The notes under the pieces are model-generated. The model was given only the letters and a program-made list of their open reading frames with translations, was not told the DNA's origin and ran no database searches. A stretch of 64,000 nt of DNA. Source: an uncultured Alteromonadaceae bacterium. Its GTDB lineage: Bacteria; Pseudomonadota; Gammaproteobacteria; Enterobacterales; Alteromonadaceae. The translations under genes and the position numbers were made by a program. Each line of letters begins with the position of its first letter. The first letter of the stretch is position 1. The stretch is taken from assembly GCA_950073835.1 (NCBI GenBank), contig CATMRP010000005.1, positions 1 through 64,000 on the forward strand, read 5' to 3'. Positions 18,839 to 28,804 of this stretch are shown in pieces.

Positions 18839-19621
18839 TTAACGTTTTACCCTGCGCCGGAATAGAACAGCTGTTAAGCCAATAACCAGTAACGCCAGTG
18901 GATGCATGGCGCCACCGGAAGAGCCGCCACCTGAAGGTGATGTTGGTTCACTGTCGTTGTCGATCAGGGTGTTGGGAACCGGAGTTAAGTCCGGGTTGGT
19001 CACTGTCGCTGCGTCAGTAACCACAATATCGGTAATCAACACAAAGTTATCACCGTCCGGTTCACGGCCGTTGCTGGCATCGTCGTTGGTGTAATCCTGC
19101 AGCGGAATAGAGTTTGCAGCCCCGCCCAGATTAAAGCGAGGGAGCTCGCTAATCGCGTCTGCGACATCCATGCCGTTATCAATCACCTGGCCAAATACGG
19201 TAAAGCCGCCATTCTGCACATCCAGATTCTGGCTGTTGTCGGATAAATTAATAAACCATTGTGATGTAGCACTGTTTGGATCGCCAGCTTGTTTAGCCAT
19301 GGCAATAGTGCCGCGTACATTCGAAAGCACCGGTTCATTAACCACTGCAACACCGGTAGCCACATCGTCGAGGGGCAGGGTATTGTTGTAGGTGAAACCG
19401 CCAGCCTGGACTACAAAGTCAGGTTCAGAACGATGTACTACGTTATTGGCATAAGCCCCTGAGTTGACATATTCAAGAAAGTTTTCAACGGTCTCCGGGG
19501 TATCTTCATCAAAAAGGTTAACGCTGATGTTGCCCATATTGGTGCGAATTTCTACCACTGTCGCCGCAGCCTGCAGGCTGAACAGGGCCGCAGTGCTGAG
19601 TGCAAGAATTGGTTTTATCAT
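18839..19621 (-). CDS. Exported cyclophilin-type peptidyl-prolyl isomerase with GlyGly-CTERM tail
   Basis: This 260-residue protein has a signal peptide (ending LQAAA) and a bacterial cyclophilin domain (about residues 22-195). Markers are TNMGNISVNLFDEDTPETVENF, HRSEPDFVVQAGG, NSATSQWFINLSDN and FTVFGQVIDNGMDV. After a linker, the C-terminus reads GGGSSGG, a hydrophobic helix and RRRVKR, a GlyGly-CTERM-like signal. Such tails are processed by rhombosortase and lead to surface export through type II secretion. It catalyses prolyl isomerisation in the envelope. The usual active-site arginine lies within the HR of HRSEPDF. The tail class differs from the PEP-CTERM protease at 4.1 kb. Confidence 0.88.
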   Translation of the reverse strand: MIKPILALSTAALFSLQAAATVVEIRTNMGNISVNLFDEDTPETVENFLEYVNSGAYANNVVHRSEPDFVVQAGGFTYNNTLPLDDVATGVAVVNEPVLSNVRGTIAMAKQAGDPNSATSQWFINLSDNSQNLDVQNGGFTVFGQVIDNGMDVADAISELPRFNLGGAANSIPLQDYTNDDASNGREPDGDNFVLITDIVVTDAATVTNPDLTPVPNTLIDNDSEPTSPSGGGSSGGAMHPLALLVIGLTAVLFRRRVKR

Positions 19622-19898
19622 GCCGGTTATCTGCTCGTTGTTATTAAATGCAGGCTAATGGTACGCAAAGTCCCCATGGCCGCAAACCTTTTCTCTGTAT
19701 CATTTTGTAATCGAGTTCCTGGCGGGCGAAAACACGGTAATTCATTTTAGGGCGATGACTGTAAGCAGCGCGGCGCAGATTGGCAATTATTGCGCTGGCT
19801 GTCTACTATACACAGTAATGCTTGTTGCCTGGGATTGCGTTACCGCCATTGCCGGCTAACAAGCGGGTTGTAAATAACAACGAAAGAGGAACAATAAC

Positions 19899-20087
19899 TT
19901 GGATATGAATGATACAGAGACAAGGCTCCTCACAAAATACCGCCTGTTAGATGAAGGTCATCAACAACTTGTTGAAAAATTCATCGATAAAATTCTCGCT
20001 CAGGATAAAGACAGCTATGATGCCAATCTCTCCAATGCCGAATTAGTGGAGTATGCCATAGAGCTTGAAAGACAAAGCGACGCCTAG
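19899..20087 (+). CDS. Small hypothetical protein, probable TTG start
   Basis: This 62-residue acidic, helical protein is not recognised. GAAAGAGGA ends 8 bases before TTG 19899 (good spacing) and 14 bases before the next start, ATG 19905 (too far), so TTG is the better start. It sits alone in the gap between the divergent cyclophilin and the YlqF GTPase gene, with 150 bp following. Coding is supported by the ribosome binding site and absence of overlap. The function is unknown. Confidence 0.55.
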   Translation: MDMNDTETRLLTKYRLLDEGHQQLVEKFIDKILAQDKDSYDANLSNAELVEYAIELERQSDA

Positions 20088-20243
20088 TCAATCGCTTCGA
20101 CTTTGCTCGTAATCGTGATAACAGCATTAGGTCCGTTTAAGCCTAAAGCGGGCTTAATGCCAGTCCTGCGCCTGCAATAAATCCCATTTCAGTCGTAAAT
20201 ACAGTAAACTTGCGCACAACGTAGTGATAACAGGACATAGTTA

Positions 20244-21248
20244 GTGGCCTTACAATGGTTTCCCGGGCATATGCACAAAGCCCTGAAAGAAATTAAAGAA
20301 TCGATTAGTCAGGTTGATATTCTGATAGAAGTGCTTGATGCGCGGATCCCGTACTCCAGTGAAAACCCGGAAATCGCTAAGATAAGAGGGGATAAGCCGG
20401 TCCTTAAAATCCTGAATAAATATGATTTGGCGGACCCGGATCTGACCGCCCGGTGGCAGGCTTATCTGGAAAGTGAGCGCGGGGTAAAAACCATTACCAC
20501 CACTACCGACCACCCGGCTAACAGCAAGCAGATCATAAAATTAATCCAGTCCATTTGTGCCCAGAAACACGCTTCGGTGAAGTCGATCAATGCCATGATC
20601 ACCGGTATTCCCAATGTGGGTAAATCGACCCTGATTAACATTCTGGCTGACCGGGTGATTGCCAAAACCGGCAATGAACCAGCGGTAACCAAATCTCAGC
20701 AGCGGATTAACTTAGGCGGCGGGATCGTACTCTATGATACGCCGGGCGTGCTGTGGCCAAAACTGGAAAACCCCAACTCTATCTACCGGCTGGCGTCATC
20801 CGGCGCGGTAAAAAACACCGCTATGGAATACGATGACGTGGGCTTTTATGCCGCTGACTATTTAATTAAAGCTTATCCGGAGGCAATGAAAGAGCGTTAC
20901 AAGCTGGAAGAGCTGCCCGATACCGAGCTGGAGTTTTTAGAAGCTGCTGCCAAAACCCGTGGCGCTAAGATGGCCGGAGGCCGGGTTAATTTGCATAAGA
21001 TCTGCGAAATCCTGTTAACCGAATTGCAGGCGGGCAAGCTGGGACGCCTGACCCTGGAAACGCCTGAAATGATTGAGCAGGAAAAAATCGAGATGGCCGC
21101 CGCTGCCGAGAAAAAAGCGGCTGACAAAGCCAGACGCAAACAAAAATTCAAAGAAGGCTCGTTAACCCCTGATAAAGTGGCGCGTAAAGAAAAGCGCGAA
21201 GAAAAGCGTCAGGAGCAAAGCCGCCGAATGAAGAAAAACCGGCGCTAG
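20244..21248 (+). CDS. ylqF: YlqF/RbgA-family circularly permuted ribosome-assembly GTPase
   Basis: This 334-residue protein starts at GTG 20244 with AGGA 8 bases upstream; MALQWFPGHMHKALKEI is the family's usual N-terminus. G motifs occur in permuted order: NKYD (G4, about residue 58), then GIPNVGKST (G1, about 121) and DTPGV (G3, about 166). An ANTAR-like C-terminal half follows. A Lys/Arg-rich tail (residues 285-334) is longer than in Bacillus RbgA and probably binds rRNA. RbgA acts in late 50S assembly; in gammaproteobacteria the role is inferred. A GGCGCT/AGCGCC hairpin overlaps the stop codon. Confidence 0.92.
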   Translation: MALQWFPGHMHKALKEIKESISQVDILIEVLDARIPYSSENPEIAKIRGDKPVLKILNKYDLADPDLTARWQAYLESERGVKTITTTTDHPANSKQIIKLIQSICAQKHASVKSINAMITGIPNVGKSTLINILADRVIAKTGNEPAVTKSQQRINLGGGIVLYDTPGVLWPKLENPNSIYRLASSGAVKNTAMEYDDVGFYAADYLIKAYPEAMKERYKLEELPDTELEFLEAAAKTRGAKMAGGRVNLHKICEILLTELQAGKLGRLTLETPEMIEQEKIEMAAAAEKKAADKARRKQKFKEGSLTPDKVARKEKREEKRQEQSRRMKKNRR

Positions 21249-21293
21249 CAGCGCCTCTCCCGCAATAATTCAGCCTTCTTTTTGCAACTGCAC

Positions 21294-22034
21294 TTACTTT
21301 GTGGCTTGCGCCAGCTGAAAGGCGCAGATCCCCACAGCACTAGCCAGATTTAATGATTCGATGTTGCCGTTGCCGGCAATGGTAAACGCTTCAGCGTTTG
21401 TTGCAGTTAGCGCTTGTGCCGGTACGCCCCGAGCTTCGTTACCAAACAGATAGCAGGGGTAATTGCTAAACTGTTCAGCTGTTATTGCCGAGCCTTCAAG
21501 GTCGAGGTAGGCAAACCTTTCAAAGCGGGATTGCAGTTGGCTGAGCGAAACGTCCAGTTCAACCGGCAAATGAAAGATTGCGCCCATACTTGCGCGTACT
21601 GCCTTGGAATTAAACGGGTCGACACTGTTAGGGCTTAGCAACAGCCGAAAACCACCAAACCAGGCCAGCGAGCGTAAAATGGTGCCCAGATTGCCTGGAT
21701 CCTGAATTTCATGCAGGTAAATACAGCGCTCGTTAGCTGCCACTGGTGCATCAATATTATTGACAGGTAGCGGTACTCTGGCGATAACACCCTGAGGCGT
21801 TTTGGTATCACTGAGGGAGGCCATCTGGCGCTCGGTTACCGATACGACCTCAAAGCGATCATCCAGGGTCACGCCTTTTGACTGCCAGGTATCAGTAACA
21901 TAGACCGTAACAGGCAATGCCATCAGCGGCGAGCGTTGCAGTTCCTGAATCAAATGCTCACCTTCCACCAGATAGTAGCCAAACTGCGAACGGTACTTTT
22001 TCTGATGCAGTTTTTTTACGTCGTCTAATTTCAT
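21294..22034 (-). CDS. SpoU/TrmH-family RNA 2'-O-methyltransferase
   Basis: This 246-residue protein has an N-terminal substrate-binding domain (KKLHQKKYRSQFGYYLVEGEHLIQE) and a C-terminal SPOUT knot. Motif 1 is LHEIQDPGNLGTILRSLAWFG, motif 2 is YLFGNEARGVP and motif 3 is IESLNLASAVGICAF. These bind SAM and methylate a ribose in tRNA or rRNA. The exact target is not determined by the motifs; it resembles RlmB/TsnR-like paralogs. It converges with ylqF and diverges from rlmE, both RNA-related genes. Confidence 0.9.
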   Translation of the reverse strand: MKLDDVKKLHQKKYRSQFGYYLVEGEHLIQELQRSPLMALPVTVYVTDTWQSKGVTLDDRFEVVSVTERQMASLSDTKTPQGVIARVPLPVNNIDAPVAANERCIYLHEIQDPGNLGTILRSLAWFGGFRLLLSPNSVDPFNSKAVRASMGAIFHLPVELDVSLSQLQSRFERFAYLDLEGSAITAEQFSNYPCYLFGNEARGVPAQALTATNAEAFTIAGNGNIESLNLASAVGICAFQLAQATK

Positions 22035-22228
22035 GGTGCTGGCCGTTCCGGATCGATAAGGGGCGATAGGCGCTTTTAAAGGCGCATGATAAGATAGCGC
22101 GTATTGTAGCCTGTAATAACTATGAAGTCAGGCGGCCCGGTAAAGTTTGTTGACACTGCCGGATTTGCAAATGGCTTAGGCATGCTTACAATAAACGCCG
22201 ATTTCCCACCAGTCACAGCAGAGTAGAT

Positions 22229-22849
22229 ATGGCCCGCTCAAAAACCAGTAAAAAATGGATGGAAGAACACGTTAACGACCCTTATGTAAAAAAGGCGCAA
22301 GCCGATGGGTATCGTTCCCGGGCCAGTTACAAGCTGATTGAAATCAACGAAAAAGACAAACTGTTTGGCCCCGGCAGCGTAGTCATGGATCTCGGTTCTG
22401 CACCGGGCGGCTGGTCGCAAATCGTTGCGCCCGTTGTGGGTGAAAACGGGCGGGTGATTGCATCGGACATTCTGCCTATGGACAGCATTATCGGGGTAGA
22501 CTTCATTCAGGGTGATTTCACCGACGAGGCGGTATACGACCAAATACTTAAGGTGCTTGGCGATGATCAGGTGGATGTGGTGGTTTCGGATATGGCGCCT
22601 AATCAAAGTGGCGTAAAAACCACCGATCAGTATGCCTCTATGTATCTGGTTGAGCTGGCACTCGATATGGCCAGAAACGTGTTACAGCCCGGCGGCAGTT
22701 TTTGTGCAAAAGTGTTTCAGGGCGTGGGTTACGACGAGTATGTCAAAGATGTCCGTTCATCCTTTAACAAGGTGGTAGTACGAAAGCCTGCGGCATCCCG
22801 CCCCCGTTCCCGGGAAGTCTATTTAGTCGCTACCGGTTTCAAGGGCTAG
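22229..22849 (+). CDS. rlmE: 23S rRNA (uridine-2552-2'-O)-methyltransferase RlmE (FtsJ)
   Basis: At 206 residues it is full length for RlmE. It opens with [20 protein letters not shown] and [14 protein letters not shown] (catalytic Lys). The SAM motif is [13 protein letters not shown] and the catalytic Asp lies in [22 protein letters not shown] and [16 protein letters not shown] complete the K-D-K-E set. It methylates U2552 in the A-loop of 23S rRNA late in 50S assembly. The common partner ftsH is not downstream here; a convergent ferredoxin gene follows after 20 bp. Confidence 0.96.
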   Translation: MARSKTSKKWMEEHVNDPYVKKAQADGYRSRASYKLIEINEKDKLFGPGSVVMDLGSAPGGWSQIVAPVVGENGRVIASDILPMDSIIGVDFIQGDFTDEAVYDQILKVLGDDQVDVVVSDMAPNQSGVKTTDQYASMYLVELALDMARNVLQPGGSFCAKVFQGVGYDEYVKDVRSSFNKVVVRKPAASRPRSREVYLVATGFKG

Positions 22850-22869
22850 TAGGCAGCCCTGATTAAACC

Positions 22870-23193
22870 TTAGCGTTCCAGCAACGGCAGTTTTTCCGGT
22901 ACGCCATTCCAGCTGTCTGCATCCTCAGGCGGCGCAATCACTTCAGTAATATTTGGCCACTGCTGACTAAGCTCAGCGTTAATGGCCAGATAGGGTTTTT
23001 GTTCGTCGGTTAACTCGGTGTCCTGAATAATGGCCTCGGCCGGACATTCCGGCACGCACAGCGCGCAATCAATGCAGATAGCCGGGTCGATAGCCAGAAA
23101 GTTTGGCCCCTCAAAAAAGGCGTCTACCGGGCATACGGCCACACAGTCGGTATATTTGCATTTTACGCAGTTGTCGGTCACTACAAAGGTCAT
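22870..23193 (-). CDS. fdxA: Ferredoxin FdxA (7Fe-type)
   Basis: This 107-residue protein carries Cys-rich cluster motifs [18 protein letters not shown] and [16 protein letters not shown]. The CX7C-type first site is typical of a [3Fe-4S] plus [4Fe-4S] ferredoxin of the Azotobacter FdxA kind. The C-terminal extension ending in PEKLPLLER is also typical. It is a low-potential electron carrier in the cytosol; its partner enzymes are not evident. It converges with rlmE and diverges from the FAD-dependent dehydrogenase gene. Confidence 0.95.
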   Translation of the reverse strand: MTFVVTDNCVKCKYTDCVAVCPVDAFFEGPNFLAIDPAICIDCALCVPECPAEAIIQDTELTDEQKPYLAINAELSQQWPNITEVIAPPEDADSWNGVPEKLPLLER

Positions 23194-23350
23194 GAAAGGT
23201 CGGCGCGTGAATCAATTTGGTTGTAATTATAAGGGTTCTGTAACCTGATCGAAAGACAAATGGCCACAATGGCTACCGGATTGCCAGCAACTGCATTAAA
23301 CTATAGCCGCTCTGACAGATAGGCTGTCCGGCGAACCAGGATCCCCCCTC

Positions 23351-24970
23351 ATGTTGCGTTTAACCGATATAAAACTTCCTCTCGATCATGACGACTCTGC
23401 ACTGGCTGCGGCGATCGTCAGTAAACTGGCGATTGCCGTCGATGACCTGTTGAACATTAATGTGTTTAAACGCGGTTACGATGCGCGCAATAACCGGGAT
23501 ATTCAGCTGATATACACGGTGGATGTAGAGGTAAACGGTGAGGCGGATTTGCTGACGATGTTTGCCAAAGATACCCAGGTTCGTGTTACACCAGACATGA
23601 CCTACAAGTTTGTTGCCCAGGCGCCTGAAAATCTGACTCACCGTCCGGTAGTGGTAGGGCTGGGCCCGTGCGGGATATTTGCGGCGTTGATCCTGGCGCA
23701 GATGGGGTTTAAACCGATAGTGCTGGAACGCGGTAAAGCCGTGCGCGAGCGCACTAAAGATACCTTTGGCTTCTGGCGTAAGCAGCCGCTTAACCCGGAA
23801 TCCAACGTGCAGTTTGGTGAAGGCGGCGCTGGCACGTTTTCAGACGGTAAGCTGTACAGTCAGGTAAAAGACCGCAAGCATTATGGCCGTAAAGTATTGC
23901 ACGAGTTTGTTGAAGCCGGTGCACCGGAAGAAATTTTATATGTTAGTAAACCGCATATCGGTACGTTCAAACTGGTAAGCATGGTAGAGAAAATGCGCCA
24001 GCAAATTATCGATTTGGGCGGCGAAATTCGCTTCTCTACCCGGGTCGAAAAACTGGATCTGGACGAACAAGATGGCCAGTACACGGTAAAGGGACTGCAT
24101 TTATCCGACGGCGAATATCTGGCATGCAAACAGGTCATTCTGGCCCTGGGACACAGCGCCCGGGATACTTTTCAGAATCTGTATGAGCAGGGCGTTTACA
24201 TTGAAGCCAAGCCATTTTCCATTGGCTTTCGCATTGAACACGAGCAGAGCATGATTGACCGCTGTCGGTTTGGTGAAAACGCCGGTAACCCTATTCTGGG
24301 CGCGGCAGATTACAAACTGGTGCATCATTGTAAGAATGGCCGTACCGTTTACAGTTTCTGTATGTGCCCGGGGGGGACTGTCGTTGCGGCGGCTTCTGAG
24401 CCTGGCCGTGTGGTTACCAACGGCATGAGCCAGTACTCCCGCCATGAGCGCAACGCAAACAGCGCTATTGTAGTGGGGATCACGCCGGAACAGGATTATC
24501 CTGGCCACCCACTGGCAGGCATTGAATTACAGCGCCGTCTTGAGGAACTGGCATTTAAGGCCGGTGGTGAGAATTACAACGCCCCCGGACAGCTAATTGG
24601 TGATTTTCTGGCTGGCAAACCCAGCGCGGCATTGGGCGACGTTACGCCATCTTATACACCGGGTGTTACCTTAACCGATCTGAGCAAAGTGGTGCCGGAT
24701 TATGTTACCCAGGCTATTCGCGAGGCGATCCCGGCGTTCGACCGCCAAATCAAAGGCTTCGCTAAAGCCGATGGTACCCTCACCGGCGTAGAAACCCGCA
24801 CCTCGTCACCGGTATGCATTAAACGGGATAAAGACTATCAAAGCGTTAACGTTAAAGGGCTGTATCCGGCAGGCGAGGGGGCAGGCTATGCTGGTGGCAT
24901 CTGGTCGGCAGGTATTGACGGCATTCGTGTGGCCGAGGCACTGGCACTGGCGTTTGATAATCAGGAGTGA
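23351..24970 (+). CDS. NAD(P)/FAD-dependent dehydrogenase (COG2509 type)
   Basis: This 539-residue protein has a roughly 95-residue N-terminal domain and then a Rossmann FAD-binding motif, VVVGLGPCGIFAALILAQMG. ERGKAVRERTKDTFGFWR, NVQFGEGGAGTFSDGKL and the C-terminal GLYPAGEGAGYAGGIWSAG complete the FAD-binding set. This is the conserved uncharacterised dehydrogenase family COG2509. The electron acceptor and substrate are unknown. Divergence from fdxA might hint at an electron-transfer link, but that is speculative. A hairpin (24962-24980) includes its stop codon. Confidence 0.88.
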   Translation: MLRLTDIKLPLDHDDSALAAAIVSKLAIAVDDLLNINVFKRGYDARNNRDIQLIYTVDVEVNGEADLLTMFAKDTQVRVTPDMTYKFVAQAPENLTHRPVVVGLGPCGIFAALILAQMGFKPIVLERGKAVRERTKDTFGFWRKQPLNPESNVQFGEGGAGTFSDGKLYSQVKDRKHYGRKVLHEFVEAGAPEEILYVSKPHIGTFKLVSMVEKMRQQIIDLGGEIRFSTRVEKLDLDEQDGQYTVKGLHLSDGEYLACKQVILALGHSARDTFQNLYEQGVYIEAKPFSIGFRIEHEQSMIDRCRFGENAGNPILGAADYKLVHHCKNGRTVYSFCMCPGGTVVAAASEPGRVVTNGMSQYSRHERNANSAIVVGITPEQDYPGHPLAGIELQRRLEELAFKAGGENYNAPGQLIGDFLAGKPSAALGDVTPSYTPGVTLTDLSKVVPDYVTQAIREAIPAFDRQIKGFAKADGTLTGVETRTSSPVCIKRDKDYQSVNVKGLYPAGEGAGYAGGIWSAGIDGIRVAEALALAFDNQE

Positions 24971-25049
24971 TCCACTCCTGGCACTTATAAAACGCGCAAG
25001 AGAAAGTACCTGTAGTGTTTGACGTTTCTCACCACCATAAGGTGGTGAG
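24962..25049 (+). terminator. Two hairpins after the FAD dehydrogenase gene
   Basis: CAGGAGTG/CACTCCTG (24962-24980) spans the stop codon. A second stem, CTCACCACC/GGTGGTGAG with a 4-base loop, is at 25028-25049. Neither is followed by a clear T-run; the second is the stronger candidate for transcript termination. The remaining 290 bp to the receptor gene holds only the Fur box. Confidence 0.5.
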
Positions 25050-25279
25050 TTGTAGAATACATTTATGCCGGAGTCGCTACAAGGCATCAGTTTAATCACT
25101 GAGACACACAATATATCGCTATCTTTGAACCGTGCCGATGAAAGCAGCCATACTGCAAAATTCTAATACTCACTCTATTTCAAAAGCTTAATCCCAACGC
25201 CTGGTGTAACCAGCTTAACTAAAATACAACCTTCTGCGGATTAATCTTAAAGCGCCATTGATACAAGTGAAGATATGAA

Positions 25280-25294
25280 TGATAATGATTATCA
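25280..25294. promoter_or_regulatory. Fur box (perfect 7-1-7 palindrome)
   Basis: TGATAATGATTATCA matches the Fur 7-1-7 consensus at every position. It lies 46 bp before the siderophore receptor start, so iron should repress this receptor and the following PepSY gene. Confidence 0.93.
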
Positions 25295-25340
25295 ATAACA
25301 ATAATATGATTTTATCTTTGATAATCTTTAAGGACATTTA

Positions 25341-27458
25341 ATGCGCTATTCTGCTCTCGCTCTTGCACTTTTTCCTTCTCTCAGTCTGTCATTTTCCGTT
25401 ATTGCTGCCACCAACTCAGATGTCGAAACTATTGAGGTGACCGGGCGCGCCCAACAATTCTACTTAGACAGTAGTACCCGGGTAGGTACAAAAACCGAGT
25501 CAGATATTATGCAAATACCGTTGTCGGTTCAGGTGTTGACCCGTCAGCTTATCGCCGACCAGGCTGCCCGGGACATAACCGATTTGTATCGTTCGATTGC
25601 AGGGGTATCTGAGTTCAGTTATTCCGGCGTTACTTTTCGTGGTTTCCGGGATGATGCTAACGTATTTTATGACGGGGTCCGGGGTGATCCTTTTTCAGGC
25701 TTTAGTGTGCCTCAGTTATTTAATGTTGAGCGGGTTGAAGTACTTAAGGGGCCTGCAGCGGCTCTATACGGTGGTGGTGAACCTGGCGGTATGATTAACT
25801 ATGTAAGTCGCAAGCCAACCTTTAATGAACGCCGAAATGTCACCCTGACGGCAGGGAACTTTGCCCTTGCCGGCGCCTCGGCAGAATTTACCGGTGGTCT
25901 TTCTGAAGACCTGGCTTACCGGTTTGGTGCCTTTTATGAATCTCAGGATAGTTTCCGCAACAACGCAGATGCTGAGAACATTGAATTAGCCGGTGGCGCT
26001 TTGTTTGTGTTGGGGGACAATACCGAACTAACTACCACTTATGATTACATAGTTCAGAATCTCGGCGGTAATCGTTTGCGCGGTGTACCAGTGGATGATA
26101 ATGGTAATTTCCTGGTGAGTCGAAGTTATAATGCTAATGAGAAAGGAGATTATCAGGATCTGGAGGCGTTAGTGTTACAGGCTAATCTGCAGCATGACTT
26201 CAGCGATAATTTTACTTTTAACGGTACACTTCGTTATCTGGATAACGAGCGAGAGCAAGCCTATCACGAGTCGCGAAGCTGGATTGATGTGAACGGGGAT
26301 GGGGCCGCAAATATTGAGGATCAAACCATCCGTCGGGAGTACCGAAAACAGTATCGCGCGAACAATGAGCTTAGCCTTACACTCGATTTTGTGTACGACT
26401 TTGCAACTGCTGGTATCGAACACCAGTTTCTGTTTGGCGGCGACTGGCATAGCGTTGAAACCGATTACGATTATTACCGGGCTCGATTTGAAGCCGATGG
26501 TATTGCCAACCTTAACATTTTCACGCTCAATTATGGTGAAACGGACCCGGCCACTTACAACCTGACTAATATGAACCGTGACGGGTTAGAACGTGAAAGA
26601 GCCAGTATTTATATGCAGGACAAACTGCAATTTTCACCACAATGGGCATTAATGGCAGGCGCACGACTGGATTATTTCGACGAAAAGAGCATGGATACCA
26701 ATACTCAGTATTCAGACAGTGATATTACCCCGCGGGCAGGTTTAATATATACCCCTTCAGGCGCTACTACGGTGTATCTGAATTATTCTGAAAGTTTCAA
26801 TCCGGTTGATCCCTCCGACTTTGCCGAGGCTGGCGCTGAGCCATTGTCACCGGAAACCGGTAAACAGGTCGAGTTGGGTATCAAGCAGTCTTGGTTACAA
26901 GGCCGCATTATGACAACGATGGCGGTGTATCAAATAGATAAAGAAAACCTGGTGATCAGTAATCCGGAATATGTGGAAGGGCTTAACGATGATGTGGAAC
27001 CGGCACTGATTAACTTTGGTTTAGTGGAAAGTAACGGCGCCGAATTCACTCTGGTAGGGGATGTGAGCGAATCGGTAAGCATTACTGCCAATTATGCCTA
27101 TAACGATACAGTAGTAGCCAGTGGGAGTACCAGTAATACCTACGGTGGTAGCCGCTTTGCCAACTCACCTCGTCACCAGGCCGGCTTTTGGGCCCGCTAT
27201 GATATTGCGTCCATTGATTCCTCGTTTGCAATGGGCGTGGATTACGTAAGCGAACAAATCAGTCTCAGTGGCCAGCGAGTAAAGCCTTTTACTGTCTTTG
27301 ATGCCAGTTGGACAACGCAATGGGACAATCTGTTACTGAGCGTAAACGTAAAAAATCTGTTCGACAAAGTCTATGCCGTTAGCGGTTTCAGCGAACGAAA
27401 CGGTCACTTCCCGGGAGAGCCCAGAGAAGTGGTGGTGCAGCTAAGTTACGACTTTTAG
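25341..27458 (+). CDS. TonB-dependent siderophore receptor (hydroxamate/FhuA-FpvA type)
   Basis: This 705-residue outer-membrane protein has a signal peptide (cleavage after VIAA). The TonB-box-like stretch is ETIEVTG. The plug domain has IPLSVQVLTRQLIADQ, FRGFRDDANVFYDGVRGD and NVERVEVLKGPAAALYGGGEPGGMINYVSRKP, the signature of TonB-dependent siderophore receptors (TIGR01783 type). A 22-strand beta-barrel follows, ending VVVQLSYDF with a terminal Phe. No N-terminal signalling domain is present, so it is not a sigma/anti-sigma-controlled receptor. A perfect Fur box precedes it. The ligand is unknown. PepSY_TM follows 57 bp on. Confidence 0.93.
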   Translation: MRYSALALALFPSLSLSFSVIAATNSDVETIEVTGRAQQFYLDSSTRVGTKTESDIMQIPLSVQVLTRQLIADQAARDITDLYRSIAGVSEFSYSGVTFRGFRDDANVFYDGVRGDPFSGFSVPQLFNVERVEVLKGPAAALYGGGEPGGMINYVSRKPTFNERRNVTLTAGNFALAGASAEFTGGLSEDLAYRFGAFYESQDSFRNNADAENIELAGGALFVLGDNTELTTTYDYIVQNLGGNRLRGVPVDDNGNFLVSRSYNANEKGDYQDLEALVLQANLQHDFSDNFTFNGTLRYLDNEREQAYHESRSWIDVNGDGAANIEDQTIRREYRKQYRANNELSLTLDFVYDFATAGIEHQFLFGGDWHSVETDYDYYRARFEADGIANLNIFTLNYGETDPATYNLTNMNRDGLERERASIYMQDKLQFSPQWALMAGARLDYFDEKSMDTNTQYSDSDITPRAGLIYTPSGATTVYLNYSESFNPVDPSDFAEAGAEPLSPETGKQVELGIKQSWLQGRIMTTMAVYQIDKENLVISNPEYVEGLNDDVEPALINFGLVESNGAEFTLVGDVSESVSITANYAYNDTVVASGSTSNTYGGSRFANSPRHQAGFWARYDIASIDSSFAMGVDYVSEQISLSGQRVKPFTVFDASWTTQWDNLLLSVNVKNLFDKVYAVSGFSERNGHFPGEPREVVVQLSYDF

Positions 27459-27515
27459 TGCCCATGAAGTATTTGCTAATACTGGCTGAACCTGCTGGAT
27501 AAAAAAGCTCAGTCC

Positions 27516-28709
27516 ATGAATAAACAACAATGGTACAAATGGCACAGTTTTGCAGGCCTCCCGCTGGCTGTGTTTGTGTGTTTCATTATGTTTACGGGCA
27601 CCCTGGCGGTGCTGTCACACGAACTGGATTGGTTAACTAATCCGGCAATAAGGTCGACAGCTTCCGATAAGCCTTTGGATTGGTCAGCCTACTATCGGGC
27701 TGTTTTGGCACAGGCTAAGGGTGATAAGGTTTACCAGTTGTCAGCGCCATTACATCCAGGCTTTGCCGCACAAGCAATACTGCTTGATGAAGGCGGGCAG
27801 CGGTACCGCCTGTTTTTTAATCCGGAAACACTCGAATATCAGGGCAATGGCGTGTGGCTAAACTGGCAGACTGTGCTTCGTCGCCTGCACAGGCATTTGA
27901 TGTTGCCATTAAATATTGGTCTGACGATAGTCTCTGCTACCGGATTCTTATTGTGTATCTCGTTAATCTCCGGGCTTGCATTGCATAAGCATTGGTGGCG
28001 AGGGTTATGGCGTTTGCCACGGCACCACAACCCCCGGGTGTTCTGGGGTGACATGCACAGATTAACCGCACTGTGGGGTAGTTGGTTGCTGCTAATTATA
28101 GCATTGACCAGCGTGTGGTATTTTGTTGAGAAATACGGGCTCGCTGCTGACTACCCGGCTAATGCTACAGTCAGTAATTTGCCGGCAAAGCCACATACGC
28201 TCGCAGTAGAACCGGATATTTTTGCGCAGGTTATCCGCCAGTCTTCTTCTTTACGGCCAGATTTGCGCATTTCATCCATTTTTCTGCCGGTAACATCCGG
28301 CCAGCCTGTGCGAGTTGATGGTCAGAGTGATACTATTTTAGTCCGTGACCGCGCCAATAATTTGATCTTTGACCCGATAACCGGCGAATGTTTGTCGCAG
28401 CGTTTTGCAAGTGAACTGTCTGTACATGCTCGTATATCAGAAGCGGCCGACCCACTTCATTTTGGTACCTGGGGAGCTTATTGGTCTAAAACGGTATATT
28501 TTGTCTTTGGCTTCTTATTAACCAGTCTCTGTTTTACCGGCACAATTATCTATGCCCACCGGGTTTGCAAGTGGCGACGTAATGCTGTGCCCCCTCTGTC
28601 AAAGGTAGTAACGGCGGGCGTAAAGCAAATGAAGGTGGGTGCATTGGTTTCAATTTGGCTAGTTACCAGCGGCCTGATGATGACTCTTTATGTGCTTTTT
28701 ATGGGATGA
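27516..28709 (+). CDS. PepSY-associated transmembrane protein (iron-uptake linked)
   Basis: This 397-residue inner-membrane protein starts WYKWHSFAGLPLAVFVCFIMFTGTLAVLSHELDWL, the classic PepSY_TM opening with a heme-ligand-like histidine in the first helix. Further helices lie near residues 140-165, 190-210, 325-350 and 375-397. RRLHRHLMLP and DMHRLTALWGSW carry more conserved His. Proteins of this family are proposed periplasm-facing ferric-siderophore reductases. It lies 57 bp after the receptor under the same Fur box, which supports iron release from the imported siderophore. Confidence 0.85.
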   Translation: MNKQQWYKWHSFAGLPLAVFVCFIMFTGTLAVLSHELDWLTNPAIRSTASDKPLDWSAYYRAVLAQAKGDKVYQLSAPLHPGFAAQAILLDEGGQRYRLFFNPETLEYQGNGVWLNWQTVLRRLHRHLMLPLNIGLTIVSATGFLLCISLISGLALHKHWWRGLWRLPRHHNPRVFWGDMHRLTALWGSWLLLIIALTSVWYFVEKYGLAADYPANATVSNLPAKPHTLAVEPDIFAQVIRQSSSLRPDLRISSIFLPVTSGQPVRVDGQSDTILVRDRANNLIFDPITGECLSQRFASELSVHARISEAADPLHFGTWGAYWSKTVYFVFGFLLTSLCFTGTIIYAHRVCKWRRNAVPPLSKVVTAGVKQMKVGALVSIWLVTSGLMMTLYVLFMG

Positions 28710-28804
28710 GTTACAACTGCTTGAAAAACCACAACGCTTACTAAGCATAGAGGCGATTTATACTTGGTGCTATAGTAACTACTGAGTATTTACAGGCCAC
28801 AAAG

